A model generated the notes under the pieces. The model did no database searches. It was not told the DNA's origin and worked only from the letters and a program-made list of their open reading frames with translations. A DNA stretch of 64,000 nucleotides from Vulcaniibacterium tengchongense (GTDB lineage: Bacteria > Pseudomonadota > Gammaproteobacteria > Xanthomonadales > Xanthomonadaceae): the NCBI RefSeq assembly GCF_003814555.1, contig NZ_RKQN01000002.1, forward strand, positions 434,001 to 498,000, written 5' to 3'. The position numbers and the translations under genes are program-made. Each line of letters starts with the position of its first letter. Position 1 is the stretch's first letter. Below are positions 37,752-47,057 of the stretch, in pieces.

Positions 37752-38765
37752 TCAATGCCGGTAGCCGGCATCCGCGACCTTGCCGCGGAACACCCGGTAC
37801 GACCAGTAGGTGTAGCCGAGGATCGCCGGCAGCAGCACGACCACCCCGACCAGGACGAAGCCCTGCGAGACCGCGGGCGATGCCGCCTCCCAGATGGTCA
37901 GGCCCGGCGGCACGATGTACGGCCAGAGGCCCAGCACCAGGCCGACGAAGCCGAGGAAGAAGAAGCTCAGGGTGAGCAGGAACGGCGCCATGTCGCGGCC
38001 CTCCCGGCACGCCGCGCGCCACAGCGCGAACGCGTTGAGCAGCGCCAGCAGCGGCACCGGCGCCAGCCACCAGAAATTCCCGCCTTCGAACCAGCGCGCC
38101 ATGATCCGCGAGTCCAGGAACGGCAGCCAGGCGCTGACCAGGCCCATGAACGCGACCACCACCAGCACCAGCGGCCGCGCCAGGGTGCGCGCGATCTGCT
38201 GCAGCCGCCCCTCGGTCTTCAGGATCAGCCAGGTCGAGCCGAGCAGCGCGTAGCCGAACATCAGCGCGACGCCGGTCAGCATCGAGAACGGGCTGAACCA
38301 GCCGAACGCGCCGGCCACGTACTTGCCCTCGCGCAGCGGCATGCCCTCGACCAGCGCGCCGAGGATCACGCCTTGGGCGAACGCGGTCAGCATCGAGCCC
38401 AGGGCGAAGGCGGCGCCCCAGGCCGGCTTGCTGCGCTGGGCCTTGAAGCGGAACTCGAAGGCGACGCCGCGGAACACCAGCGCGATCACCATCAGCAGCA
38501 CCGGCAGGTAGAGGCCCGACAGCACCACCGCATAGGCCTTCGGGAACGCCGCCAGCAACCCGGCGCCGCCGAGCACCAGCCAGGTCTCGTTGCCGTCCCA
38601 GATCGGCGCGGCGGTGTTCATCATCTGGTCGAGCTGGCGCTCGTTCTCGGAGAACGGCGCCAGGATGCCCAGGCCGAGGACGAAGCCGTCCAGCAGCACG
38701 TACATCAGCACGCCGAAGCCGATCACGCCGAACCACACCACCGGCAGCGCGGTCTGCAGGTCCAT
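37752..38765 (-). CDS. cydB: Cytochrome bd-type quinol oxidase subunit II
   Basis: CydB is the second core subunit of the bd-type quinol oxidase. The 337-residue sequence shows the usual start (VVWFGVIGFGVLMYVLLDGFVLGLGIL), WDGNETWLVLGG and eight or so spans. It starts at ATG 38765, overlapping the cydA stop by one base (TGATG). No small CydX or DUF2474 gene is seen in the 241 bp downstream, which are low-complexity GC-rich repeats. Confidence 0.95.
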   Translation of the reverse strand: MDLQTALPVVWFGVIGFGVLMYVLLDGFVLGLGILAPFSENERQLDQMMNTAAPIWDGNETWLVLGGAGLLAAFPKAYAVVLSGLYLPVLLMVIALVFRGVAFEFRFKAQRSKPAWGAAFALGSMLTAFAQGVILGALVEGMPLREGKYVAGAFGWFSPFSMLTGVALMFGYALLGSTWLILKTEGRLQQIARTLARPLVLVVVAFMGLVSAWLPFLDSRIMARWFEGGNFWWLAPVPLLALLNAFALWRAACREGRDMAPFLLTLSFFFLGFVGLVLGLWPYIVPPGLTIWEAASPAVSQGFVLVGVVVLLPAILGYTYWSYRVFRGKVADAGYRH

Positions 38766-40186
38766 CACGCGCCCTCCCGCGCCGCAGCCTCGTCTTCGAG
38801 GCTTTCCTCCGGCGCCGACAGCGGCCGCGCCGGGGTGCGCTCGCCGTGCTCGCTGCGCGGCGGCGGCTCGTGCGGCACCGGCCCCTTGCGCACCAGCCGC
38901 CGCAGGTACCAGGTGCCGGCGCCGAACACCACCGCGTACACCAGCACGTAGACGATCAGCGAGGCCAGCACGCTGGGGGCGCGCAGGATCGGGCTGACCG
39001 CGTCGGCGGTGCGCAGCAGGCCGTAGACCACGTACGGCTGGCGGCCGATCTCGACCACGTACCAGCCGGCGAGGATCGCGACGAAGCCCGACAGCGTCAT
39101 CCAGCGCCAGCCCTGCAGCACCGCGCGCGATTCGAACAGGCGCCCGCGCCGCCACGCCCACAGCGACGCCAGCGCCAGCGCCAGCATCGCCAGGCCGAGC
39201 CCGACCATCACCCGGAACGCGTAGAACACCGGCGCCACCGGCGGCCGCTCGCCTGGCGGCACCGCCTTCAGCGGCGGGATCTCGCCATCGAGGCTGTGCG
39301 TGAGGATCAGGCTGCCCAGCCGCGGGATCGCGATCTCGTGGTCGTTGCGTTCCCCGGCCTCGTTGGGCACGGCGAACAGCACCAGCGGCACGCCTTCGCC
39401 CTTGGGCTTGTGCTCCCAGTGCGCCTCCATCGCCGCGAGCTTGACCGGCTGGTAGTCGCGCACCTTCAGCCCGTGCAGGTCGCCGACCACGACCTGCGCC
39501 GGCACCGCGATCGCGGCGAACAGCACCGAGGCCTTGAGCATGCGCCGCGCCGCGTCCAGGTGGGCGCCGCGCAGCAGGTACGAGGCCGACACGCCGCCGA
39601 TCACGAAGCAGGTGGTGATGAACGCCGCCAGCACCATGTGCGCCAGCCGGTACGGGAACGACGGGTTGAACACGATCGCCCACCAGTCGACCGGGTGGAA
39701 CACGCCGTCGACGATCGCGTGCCCCTGCGGCGTCTGCATCCAGCTGTTGGCGGAGAGGATCCAGAACGCCGAGATCAGCGTGCCCAGCGCGACCATGCAG
39801 GTGGCGAGGAAATGCAGCTTCTCGCTGACCCGGTTCCAGCCGAACAGCATCACGCCGAGGAAGGTCGCCTCCAGGAAGAACGCGGTCAGCACCTCGTAGC
39901 TGAGCAGCGGCCCGAGCACGTTGCCGGCGCGTTCGCTGAGCACCGCCCAGTTGGTGCCGAACTGGAAGCTCATCACGATGCCGGAGACCACGCCCATGCC
40001 GAAGGACACGGCGAAGATCTTGGTCCAGAAGAAGAACAGGTCGCGCCACAGGGGGTCGCGGGTGCGCAGCCAGCGCCATTCGACGAAGGCCAGCCAGCTC
40101 GCCAGGCCGATGGTGAAGGCCGGGAACAGGATGTGGAACGACACCACGAAGCCGAACTGGATCCGCGACAACAGCAATGCATCCAC
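38765..40186 (-). CDS. cydA: Cytochrome bd-type quinol oxidase subunit I (short, Cio-like)
   Basis: CydA binds hemes b558, b595 and d and oxidises quinol while reducing oxygen in the inner membrane. The 473-residue sequence has an N-terminal heme-ligand His (H18 in VVSFHILFPAF), the GWYVVEIGRQP motif and about nine spans. It lacks the C-terminal Q-loop insert of the 520-residue E. coli form, so it resembles the cyanide-insensitive CioA type. The start is GTG 40186 with GGGAG 9 nt upstream. A TATAGG element lies about 30 nt further upstream. Confidence 0.93.
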   Translation of the reverse strand: MDALLLSRIQFGFVVSFHILFPAFTIGLASWLAFVEWRWLRTRDPLWRDLFFFWTKIFAVSFGMGVVSGIVMSFQFGTNWAVLSERAGNVLGPLLSYEVLTAFFLEATFLGVMLFGWNRVSEKLHFLATCMVALGTLISAFWILSANSWMQTPQGHAIVDGVFHPVDWWAIVFNPSFPYRLAHMVLAAFITTCFVIGGVSASYLLRGAHLDAARRMLKASVLFAAIAVPAQVVVGDLHGLKVRDYQPVKLAAMEAHWEHKPKGEGVPLVLFAVPNEAGERNDHEIAIPRLGSLILTHSLDGEIPPLKAVPPGERPPVAPVFYAFRVMVGLGLAMLALALASLWAWRRGRLFESRAVLQGWRWMTLSGFVAILAGWYVVEIGRQPYVVYGLLRTADAVSPILRAPSVLASLIVYVLVYAVVFGAGTWYLRRLVRKGPVPHEPPPRSEHGERTPARPLSAPEESLEDEAAAREGA

Positions 40187-40466
40187 GGTCGATGCTCCCG
40201 ATTCGCCGGCGGCAGCCTATAGCCTGCGCCGCGGCGCGTTAATTGGACAAAACGACCACCGGGCATGACCGATAGCCCAAGCCGATGGCGCCGCGCCCTG
40301 CTACCCTGCGCCGGCTTTCGCTCCCTCCCGGCGCAGCGGGGAGGGCCGGAGGGTGAAGCGCACATCGGCGATCCGACGCGCGATCGCGGCGATCCACTTC
40401 GCCTCTCCCGGCGTCCCTGCGAGCCAGGGAAGAGCGGGCGTCCCTTCCGCAATCCATCGTCCCTCC

Positions 40467-42824
40467 ATGCGCCCAACCACGCTTGCCCTCGCCTTCGCCC
40501 TCCTCGCTCCCGCCGCGCACGCGCAGACGCCGATCACGCTGGACCAGACCATGGCCGATCCCGATTGGATCGGCCCGCCCGTGGAGCGGGCGTGGTGGGC
40601 CTGGGACGGCCGCCGCGTGCAGTACGCGCTCAAGCGCGCCGGCAGCAACATCCGCGACACCTGGCAGCAGCCGGTCGACGGCGGCGCCGCCGCGGTGGTC
40701 GACGGCGCCGCGCGCGCCGACCTCGACGCGGCCGCGCCGGCCTACGACGCGCAGCGCGCGCGCATGGCCTTCGTGCGCAACGGCGACGTGTTCGTGCGCG
40801 ACCTGCGCAGCGGCGCGCTGACCCAGGTGACGCGCACCGACGCCGCCGAGTCGCGCCCGCAGTGGAGCCTCTACGGCGACCTGGTGTTCCGCGCCGGCAA
40901 CGACTGGTACCGGTGGCGCGCCGGCCAGGGCGTGGCCCAGGCCGCGCTGGTCAAGGCGGAGAAGGACCCGGCCGCGCCGCCGAAGGCGGACGACCTGCGC
41001 GAGCGCCAGCTGGCGATGATCGCCACCCTGCGCGGCGAGCGCGAGCGCCGCGAGGCGCTGCGCGCGCAGGAGGAACAGTGGCGCCGCGCCGACCCGACCC
41101 GCGCCCCGGCGCCGGTCTACCTCGGCGACGAGGTCAAGATCGTCGACAGCGCGCTCTCGCCCGACGGCGCCTGGCTGCTGGTGGTGACCGAGCCGAAGAA
41201 CGGCGACGCCGGCCAAGGCGGCAAGATGCCCAAGTACGTCACCGAATCGGGCTACGAGGAGTTCGAGGAAGTGCGCACGCGGGTCGGGCGCAACCCGCCG
41301 CTGCCGCACAAGCTGTGGCTGGTCGACGTGGCGAACGGCAAGACCAGCGAGCTGAAGTTCGACGCGCTGCCCGGGATCGGCGACGACCCGCTCGCGGCGC
41401 TGCGCAAGGCGGCCAAGCAGGAGCCGCTCGAGGGCGAGCGCCCGGTGCGGATCGAGACCGACGGCGACGGCACCGGCCCGGCGATCCACTGGAGCATGGA
41501 CGGCCGCAACGTCGCCGTGCTGGTGCGCGCGATCGACAACAAGGACCGCTGGATCGCCGGCGTCGACCTGGCCAAGGGGCGCCTGGTGCCGCGCGACCGC
41601 CTCACCGACGCGGCCTGGATCAACTGGAACTTCAACGACTTCGGCTGGACCCCCGACGGCGCGCTGTGGTTCCTGTCCGAGCGCAGCGGCTGGTCGCACC
41701 TGTACCTCAACGAGAACGGCCGCACCCGCGCGCTGACCTCCGGCAAGTGGGAGGTGTCGGCGCCGCAGCTCGGCGCCGACGGCCGCACCTTCTACTTCGT
41801 CTGCAACCGCAGCTGGCCGGGCGACTACGAGGTCTGCGCGGTCGACCGCGACGGCGGCGCGGTGCGCGAGGTGACCGCGCTCGACGGGGTCGAGGACTTC
41901 GCCCTGTCGCCCGACGGCGGCAAGCTGCTGGTGCGCCATTCCGACAGCTACCTGCCGCCGCAGCTGGCGGTGCTGAACGCCGACGGCAGCGGCCTGGTCC
42001 AACTGACCGACACCCGCACGCCGCAGTTCAAGGCGCGCGAGTGGATCGAGCCCGAGTACGTGCAGGTGCCGAGCAAGCACGGCGCCGGCACGATCTGGGG
42101 CAAGTTCTACGGCCCGAAGAACCCGGAGCCGGGCCGCAAGTACCCGGTCGTGATGTTCGTGCACGGCGCCGGCTACCTGCAGAACGTCAGCGACCGCTAT
42201 CCGAACTACTTCCGCGAGCAGATGTTCCACAACCTGCTGGTGCAGCAGGGTTACATCGTGCTCGACCTCGACTACCGCGCCAGCGAGGGCTACGGCCGCG
42301 ACTGGCGCACCGCGATCTACCGGCAGATGGGCCACCCGGAGCTGGAGGACTACCTGGACGGCCTGGACTGGCTGGCCGCGAACAAGCAGGGCGACCGCGA
42401 CCGCGCCGGCATCTACGGCGGCTCCTACGGCGGCTTCATGACGTTCATGGCGCTGTTCCGCGCGCCCGGCACGTTCAAGGCCGGCGCCGCGCTGCGGCCG
42501 GTGACCGACTGGTCGCAGTACAACCACGAGTACACCAGCAACATCCTCAACACGCCGACGCTGGACCCGGAGGCGTACAAGCGCTCCTCGCCGATCGAGT
42601 ACGCCGACAGGCTGCAGGACCACCTGCTGATCGCCCACGGCATGATCGACGACAACGTGTTCTTCAAGGACTCGGTGATGCTGGCGCAGCGCCTGATCGA
42701 GCTGCGCAAGGACAAGTGGGAGCTCGCGCCCTACCCGATGGAGCGGCACTCCTTCGTCCACCCGGACAGCTGGTACGACGAGTACCGCCGCATCTACGAG
42801 CTGTTCGAGCGCACCTTGAAGTGA
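40467..42824 (+). CDS. Secreted S9 family prolyl oligopeptidase-like peptidase
   Basis: The 785-residue product has a signal peptide (LALAFALLAPAAHAQ), a beta-propeller region of WD40/PD40-like repeats to about residue 540, and a C-terminal alpha/beta-hydrolase with the S9 triad: S653 in GGSYGGF, Asp in HGMIDDN (about 728), and H761 in ERHSF. It probably cleaves proline-containing peptides outside the cytoplasm. The long variable propeller and lack of a clear DEEM motif distinguish it from the second S9 enzyme in this window. A terminator follows 46 nt after its stop. Confidence 0.9.
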   Translation: MRPTTLALAFALLAPAAHAQTPITLDQTMADPDWIGPPVERAWWAWDGRRVQYALKRAGSNIRDTWQQPVDGGAAAVVDGAARADLDAAAPAYDAQRARMAFVRNGDVFVRDLRSGALTQVTRTDAAESRPQWSLYGDLVFRAGNDWYRWRAGQGVAQAALVKAEKDPAAPPKADDLRERQLAMIATLRGERERREALRAQEEQWRRADPTRAPAPVYLGDEVKIVDSALSPDGAWLLVVTEPKNGDAGQGGKMPKYVTESGYEEFEEVRTRVGRNPPLPHKLWLVDVANGKTSELKFDALPGIGDDPLAALRKAAKQEPLEGERPVRIETDGDGTGPAIHWSMDGRNVAVLVRAIDNKDRWIAGVDLAKGRLVPRDRLTDAAWINWNFNDFGWTPDGALWFLSERSGWSHLYLNENGRTRALTSGKWEVSAPQLGADGRTFYFVCNRSWPGDYEVCAVDRDGGAVREVTALDGVEDFALSPDGGKLLVRHSDSYLPPQLAVLNADGSGLVQLTDTRTPQFKAREWIEPEYVQVPSKHGAGTIWGKFYGPKNPEPGRKYPVVMFVHGAGYLQNVSDRYPNYFREQMFHNLLVQQGYIVLDLDYRASEGYGRDWRTAIYRQMGHPELEDYLDGLDWLAANKQGDRDRAGIYGGSYGGFMTFMALFRAPGTFKAGAALRPVTDWSQYNHEYTSNILNTPTLDPEAYKRSSPIEYADRLQDHLLIAHGMIDDNVFFKDSVMLAQRLIELRKDKWELAPYPMERHSFVHPDSWYDEYRRIYELFERTLK

Positions 42825-42856
42825 TGGCGCGCCGGCGCGGCCAACGCGCGCCGGAT

Positions 42857-42865
42857 TGCTAGAAT
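42857..42865 (+). promoter_or_regulatory. Extended -10 (TGCTAGAAT) just before a terminator hairpin
   Basis: TGC TAGAAT is a good extended -10. A start 7 nt later would fall inside the left arm of the terminator at 42870-42892. It could drive the Cys-rich gene at 42932 with an attenuator-like leader, or be coincidental. Confidence 0.35.
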
Positions 42866-42869
42866 GCAG

Positions 42870-42899
42870 GCGCCGGGCCGCTCGCCCGGCGCTTTTTTT
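42870..42899 (+). terminator. Intrinsic terminator after the S9 peptidase gene
   Basis: GCGCCGGGC (42870-42878) pairs perfectly with GCCCGGCGC (42884-42892) and is followed by seven T (42893-42899). Confidence 0.9.
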
Positions 42900-42931
42900 A
42901 TCGGAACCCCACTCGCTACCCGGACGACGAC

Positions 42932-44497
42932 ATGGATGCATTGGACAGGCTCTTCCTCGCCCTCGGCGGCGCGCTCGCGCTCGGCTTCGCCGCGCAGGCG
43001 CACGCCGCCGCGCCGCTGGCCTGCGGCGAATACCGCAGCACCGACGCGGACGACCAGCGCACGCTGGTCGTGCTCAACGAACAACAGGCGCTGGTGCGCG
43101 CACCCGAACGGGCGCCGCAGCGCTACCTCTACCAGGCCCGGGGCAAGCGCCTGTATCTGTACGATCTCGACGACGGCCACGCCAGCGAGTACAAGCTCGA
43201 ACGCGGCGGCAAGCAGCTGCGCGCGCAGGAGGGCATGGACGGCAGCTACCGCCTCGCCGAGGCCGCGGCCTGCCAGCCGGTGCGGCTGCCGCCGCCGGGC
43301 GAGTGCCGCGCCGACCTCGCCGCCTGCTTCGAGCGCGACGACGCCGATGCCGACGCCCTGCGCGGCTGGTGCGAGGAGGGCATGTCGTTCGCCTGCGTGC
43401 GGATGATCGACGGTTGGGCTCCGTCCGGAGACGAGGCGAGGAAGCGCTCCTACGAGGCGGAGTTCCCGGAACCGGCGGTGTGCAAGGAAGGCACCCGCCA
43501 GTTCGATGCGCAGGCCTGCGAGCAGGCGGCCAAGGAGGCGTTCGGCCAGATCATGGCGAAGGAGCTGGCCGACATCGCCGGCGAGCTCAACTCCGATCCC
43601 AAGCCGCTGCCGGCGGCGCGGCTGGACGCGCTGCCGGCGCTGTGCGCGCGCGACGGCTCGGCCGCGGTCTGCAACAAGGCGGCCGAGGCGCTGTGGGACG
43701 GCGGCCGCTACCTGCCGGCGCGCGACGCGCTGCAGGTCGCCTGCGAACGCGGCGGCGATCCGCAGGCCTGCGAGCTGGCCGCGCCGCTGGCCGGCCTGGA
43801 CGCCGCCGCGCTCGCCGCCAAGCCGGCCAAGGCCCTGCCCTGCGGCGCCTATGCCGGCAACGGCCTGATCGGCGACCTCAATTTCGGCGATCGCGGCCTG
43901 GTCGAAGCCGGCGCCGCGACGGTACTGCGCGCGCGGATCGAGAACGGCGACATCCGCATCCGCCACGACAAGGGCGGCGACTTCGTGCTGAAGCCGGTGG
44001 CGGGCGGGCGCCTGCTCGGCGTCGACAGCTGGAACCGGTTCGCCGTGTACGAGGCGCAGGGCAAGGCCGGCCGCTGCGCGCCGCCGGTGGCCTACAAGGA
44101 AAAGCCGCTGGCGCTGGACTGCCCGGTGCTGAAGGAAGGCGACGCCGAGGCCTGCTGCCAGCGCGGCAACCTGCACGGCTGCAACAGCCTCGGCAACCAG
44201 CTGGCGCTGGACGGCGACTGGGCCGGGGCCAAGGCCCAGTACCTGAAGCTGTGCCGGCAGGGCGTGCGCGTCGGCTGCGAGAACCTGCGCCAGGTCTATT
44301 CCGAAGGCGGCGACGAGAGCGTGCCGGAGGACCTGCACAAGCTCTGCGCCAAGGACGCGCGCCACGTCGCCTGCGACGTGCTCGAAACCACCCAGTGGGA
44401 GCTGCTCGGCTTCGCCAACGCGCTGCGCCAGGCCGCCGAGGAGCTGGAAGCGCAGGAAGCCGGCGGCGACGGCGAGGAAGACGCCGGCATGGAGTGA
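42932..44497 (+). CDS. Cys-rich secreted protein with Sel1-like helical repeats, unknown
   Basis: This 521-residue protein begins with a signal peptide ([19 protein letters not shown]). The mature part has two similar C-G-Y/A-Y...LR domains ([12 protein letters not shown] and [12 protein letters not shown]) alternating with Cys-spaced helical pairs of the form CE.G....C......G ([57 protein letters not shown]). These recall Sel1-like, Hcp-type secreted cysteine-rich proteins with disulfide-linked helical hairpins. The C terminus is acidic. I do not know a function; it presumably folds in the periplasm by disulfides. Confidence 0.75.
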   Translation: MDALDRLFLALGGALALGFAAQAHAAAPLACGEYRSTDADDQRTLVVLNEQQALVRAPERAPQRYLYQARGKRLYLYDLDDGHASEYKLERGGKQLRAQEGMDGSYRLAEAAACQPVRLPPPGECRADLAACFERDDADADALRGWCEEGMSFACVRMIDGWAPSGDEARKRSYEAEFPEPAVCKEGTRQFDAQACEQAAKEAFGQIMAKELADIAGELNSDPKPLPAARLDALPALCARDGSAAVCNKAAEALWDGGRYLPARDALQVACERGGDPQACELAAPLAGLDAAALAAKPAKALPCGAYAGNGLIGDLNFGDRGLVEAGAATVLRARIENGDIRIRHDKGGDFVLKPVAGGRLLGVDSWNRFAVYEAQGKAGRCAPPVAYKEKPLALDCPVLKEGDAEACCQRGNLHGCNSLGNQLALDGDWAGAKAQYLKLCRQGVRVGCENLRQVYSEGGDESVPEDLHKLCAKDARHVACDVLETTQWELLGFANALRQAAEELEAQEAGGDGEEDAGME

Positions 44498-44530
44498 GCG
44501 GCGGCTGCCGCACGCCGGCGAGTCGCAACC

Positions 44531-44550
44531 GGGGCGCCTGCGGGCGCCCC
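44531..44550 (+). terminator. Stem-loop before hemF, no U-tract
   Basis: GGGGCGCC (44531-44538) and GGCGCCCC (44543-44550) form a perfect 8-bp stem with a 4-nt loop after the Cys-rich gene. It lacks a U-run. Confidence 0.4.
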
Positions 44551-44566
44551 GAGCGTGTGCGCGCCG

Positions 44567-44579
44567 TAGAATGCGCGCC
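44567..44579 (+). promoter_or_regulatory. hemF leaderless-type promoter (-10 TAGAAT)
   Basis: TAGAAT (44567-44572) is followed by seven bases and the ATG of hemF at 44580; no SD. Confidence 0.5.
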
Positions 44580-45512
44580 ATGAACGCCGCCGCACCCGCC
44601 GCCGATTTCGACGCCGTCCACCACTATCTCGTTTCCCTGCAGGACCGCATCTGCGCCGCGATCGAGCGGGCCGACGGCGCCGCGCGCTTCCGCGAGGACG
44701 CCTGGACCCGCGCCGAGGGCGGCGGCGGCCGCACCCGCGTGCTGCGCGAGGGCGCGGTGTTCGAGCAGGCCGGGATCGGCTTCTCCGACGTGTCCGGCAG
44801 CACGCTGCCGCCGTCGGCGAGCGCGGCGCGGCCGGAGCTGGCCGGCGCGGCGTGGCGCGCGGTCGGCGTGTCGCTGGTGTTCCATCCGCGCAATCCGTAT
44901 CTGCCGAGCACCCACGCCAACGTCCGCCACTTCCGCGCCATGCGCGACGGCGAAACCGTCGCGTGGTGGTTCGGCGGCGGCTTCGACCTGACCCCGTTCT
45001 ATCCGTTCGACGAGGACGTGCTGCACTGGCACCGCACCGCGCGCGCGCTGTGCGAACCGTTCGGCGGGCAGGCGCGCTACGACGCGCACAAGCGCTGGTG
45101 CGACGAGTACTTCTTCCTCCGGCATCGCGGCGAGACGCGCGGCGTCGGCGGGCTGTTCTTCGACGACCTGCACGAGGACTTCGAGCGCGACTTCGCCTAC
45201 CTGCGCGCGGTCGGCGACGGCTTCCTCGACGCCTACCTGCCGATCGTCGAACGCCGCAAGCACGCCCCGTACGGCGAGCGCGAACGCCGGTTCCAGCTGT
45301 ACCGGCGCGGCCGCTACGTCGAGTTCAACCTGGTGTTCGACCGCGGCACCCTGTTCGGCCTGCAGTCCGGCGGCCGCACCGAGTCGATCCTGATGAGCCT
45401 GCCGCCGCTGGTGCGCTGGGAGTACGGCTACGCGCCCGAACCCGGCAGCGCGGAGGCGCGCCTGGCCGACTACCTGCGCCCGCGCGACTGGCTGCGGGAG
45501 GCGGGCGGCTGA
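44580..45512 (+). CDS. hemF: Oxygen-dependent coproporphyrinogen III oxidase
   Basis: HemF oxidatively decarboxylates coproporphyrinogen III to protoporphyrinogen IX in heme synthesis, in the cytosol. The 310-residue protein shows the conserved blocks [74 protein letters not shown] and WEYGY. The length fits (about 300). ATG 44580 is chosen over ATG 44571 because the latter lies inside the -10. It is a single-gene unit following a hairpin. Confidence 0.97.
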   Translation: MNAAAPAADFDAVHHYLVSLQDRICAAIERADGAARFREDAWTRAEGGGGRTRVLREGAVFEQAGIGFSDVSGSTLPPSASAARPELAGAAWRAVGVSLVFHPRNPYLPSTHANVRHFRAMRDGETVAWWFGGGFDLTPFYPFDEDVLHWHRTARALCEPFGGQARYDAHKRWCDEYFFLRHRGETRGVGGLFFDDLHEDFERDFAYLRAVGDGFLDAYLPIVERRKHAPYGERERRFQLYRRGRYVEFNLVFDRGTLFGLQSGGRTESILMSLPPLVRWEYGYAPEPGSAEARLADYLRPRDWLREAGG

Positions 45513-45726
45513 TCCAGTCGCGGTACTCCCGCGCCGTGGCCGAGGCCGGCGCGAGCGGGCACGGGATCCGGCGGCCGCCCCGGCCTGGCAACGCCGCCGG
45601 GTGGAAGCCGAATGCGCACCCGGCCGCCGCCGCACGGCACGCGCAGCCGGCCTGCGAGGCGCGCGGCGGCGCCCGCCGCACGCTCCAACCGGCGGTGCGC
45701 GGCGCGGCGTGGCGCGTGCCGCCCGG

Positions 45727-46233
45727 TCAGGCGGACGCGTCGAACGCCGGGTGGTAGGCCACCGTGCCGGCGCAGCCCGTCGCCGCGAAGCGGATCGCCT
45801 GGAAGTACCGGGCGGGGACGCCGGGCAGCACCAGGTCCGGATCGGCGCGGAAGCCGAAGCGCCCGTAGTAGTCCGGTTCGCCGAGCACGACGCAGCCGGC
45901 GGCGCCGCATTCGCGCAGCGACGCCAGCGCCCGCTCGACCAGGCGCGCGCCGATCCCGCGCCGCTGCCTCTCGGGCGCGACCGCGATCGGCCCGAGCCCG
46001 TGCCAGCCGCCGGCGCCGCCGGAGACGACCACCGCCGAGGCGGCGAGGTAGCCGGCGATGGCGCCCTCGTCCTCCGCCACCAGCGACAGGCTCAACGCCC
46101 CGGCCCGGCGCAGCCCGGCGACGATCGCCGCCTCGGTCCCGCTGCTGTACGGCGCGAGCGCGAACGCGCGGCCGATCAGCGTCGCGATCGCGTCGGCCTC
46201 GCCGGGCCGTTCGGCGCGGATCGGCAGGCTCAC
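45727..46233 (-). CDS. GNAT family N-acetyltransferase
   Basis: A 168-residue acetyltransferase with the acetyl-CoA loop VAPERQRRGIGARLVERAL and GYYGRFGF-like ending (GEPDYYGRFGF), a pattern of the YhbS-type GNATs. The substrate is unknown. GTG 46233 is chosen as the start: GGAGG lies 7 nt upstream and the residues before it are not conserved-looking. It is convergent with hemF across 214 bp in which I see no gene. Confidence 0.85.
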   Translation of the reverse strand: MSLPIRAERPGEADAIATLIGRAFALAPYSSGTEAAIVAGLRRAGALSLSLVAEDEGAIAGYLAASAVVVSGGAGGWHGLGPIAVAPERQRRGIGARLVERALASLRECGAAGCVVLGEPDYYGRFGFRADPDLVLPGVPARYFQAIRFAATGCAGTVAYHPAFDASA

Positions 46234-46366
46234 GGCGCGCCCTCCGCGGGGCGGCCGGGGACGGCGCGCGGGCGTTCGTGCGGCGCGGCGGGAGCCGCGC
46301 GGAGCCGGTCCGCCGCGCGCGCGGCGGGGCGCGGCAGGGCGCGGGTGGGAATCGTCGGGAACCGGA

Positions 46367-46984
46367 TCATCGGGCGTCCTTCGGCGAGGGAATGGGTTTG
46401 CGATACGCCGCGCCCTGCAGGAAGAACTCGAGCGCGTGCGCGAACTCCGCCTGCAGCGAAGCGTCGGCGTCGCCGAGCCATGCCAGCAGCGCGGACAGGT
46501 AGAGGAAGTGCAGGTAGCGGGCGAGGCGAACGGGGGGGACATCGTCGCGGATCTCGCGGCTGCGCTGCGCCGCGTCGATCAGACCGGCGTACGCCGCGAC
46601 CAGGTCCGACCCGTCGTGGCCGCCGGCGCCGTCGCGCACCGCCTGGAAGCGGAAGCGGAGGTAAGGCGCGGCGTACTGGCGGTGGTCCTCCCACCATTGC
46701 GCCGAGGCTTCGAGCACGGTCGCGACCCGCGCGGCGAACGACGGCTTCGCCAGGGCCTGCGCCATCAACGGCGCCAGGTCCTGGGCCAGGCGCGCGTGCA
46801 TCCATTCGGCCAGCACGGCCTCCTTGACCGCGAAGTGGTTGTACAGCGTGCCGCGGGCGACCCCGGCCTCGGCGGCGATCTGCTCCATCGTCACCGCCTC
46901 GTAGCCGTAGCGTTCGAACAGCGCCGCGGCCGCGTCGGCGATCTGCGTACGGGTGCGCTGGCGCTTGCGTGACAGGGCGGTCAT
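46367..46984 (-). CDS. TetR family transcriptional regulator
   Basis: The 205-residue protein has the TetR DNA-binding domain: ALFERYGYEAVTMEQIAAEAGVARGTLYNHFAVKE (about residues 20-55), with the HTH at EQIAAEAGVARGTLYNHF. The variable C-terminal domain binds an unknown ligand. It is divergent from a CrtI-like oxidoreductase gene, and a large inverted repeat in the 73-bp gap is the likely operator. It would repress itself and the oxidoreductase operon (inference). Confidence 0.9.
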   Translation of the reverse strand: MTALSRKRQRTRTQIADAAAALFERYGYEAVTMEQIAAEAGVARGTLYNHFAVKEAVLAEWMHARLAQDLAPLMAQALAKPSFAARVATVLEASAQWWEDHRQYAAPYLRFRFQAVRDGAGGHDGSDLVAAYAGLIDAAQRSREIRDDVPPVRLARYLHFLYLSALLAWLGDADASLQAEFAHALEFFLQGAAYRKPIPSPKDAR

Positions 46985-46998
46985 GGCTTGTCCGGGAA

Positions 46999-47032
46999 AT
47001 TGAACAATGTTAAATTTTGCACATTGTCCAAT
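46999..47032. promoter_or_regulatory. Probable TetR operator in the divergent promoter region
   Basis: ATTGAACAATGT (46999-47010) and ACATTGTCCAAT (47021-47032) form an inverted repeat with one mismatch in 12 and a 10-nt AT-rich spacer. It is the most AT-rich spot in this part of the window and overlaps -35/-10-like elements for both genes. Confidence 0.7.
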
Positions 47033-47057
47033 TATTGTCGAGCAGGAGCAAGCCGCG

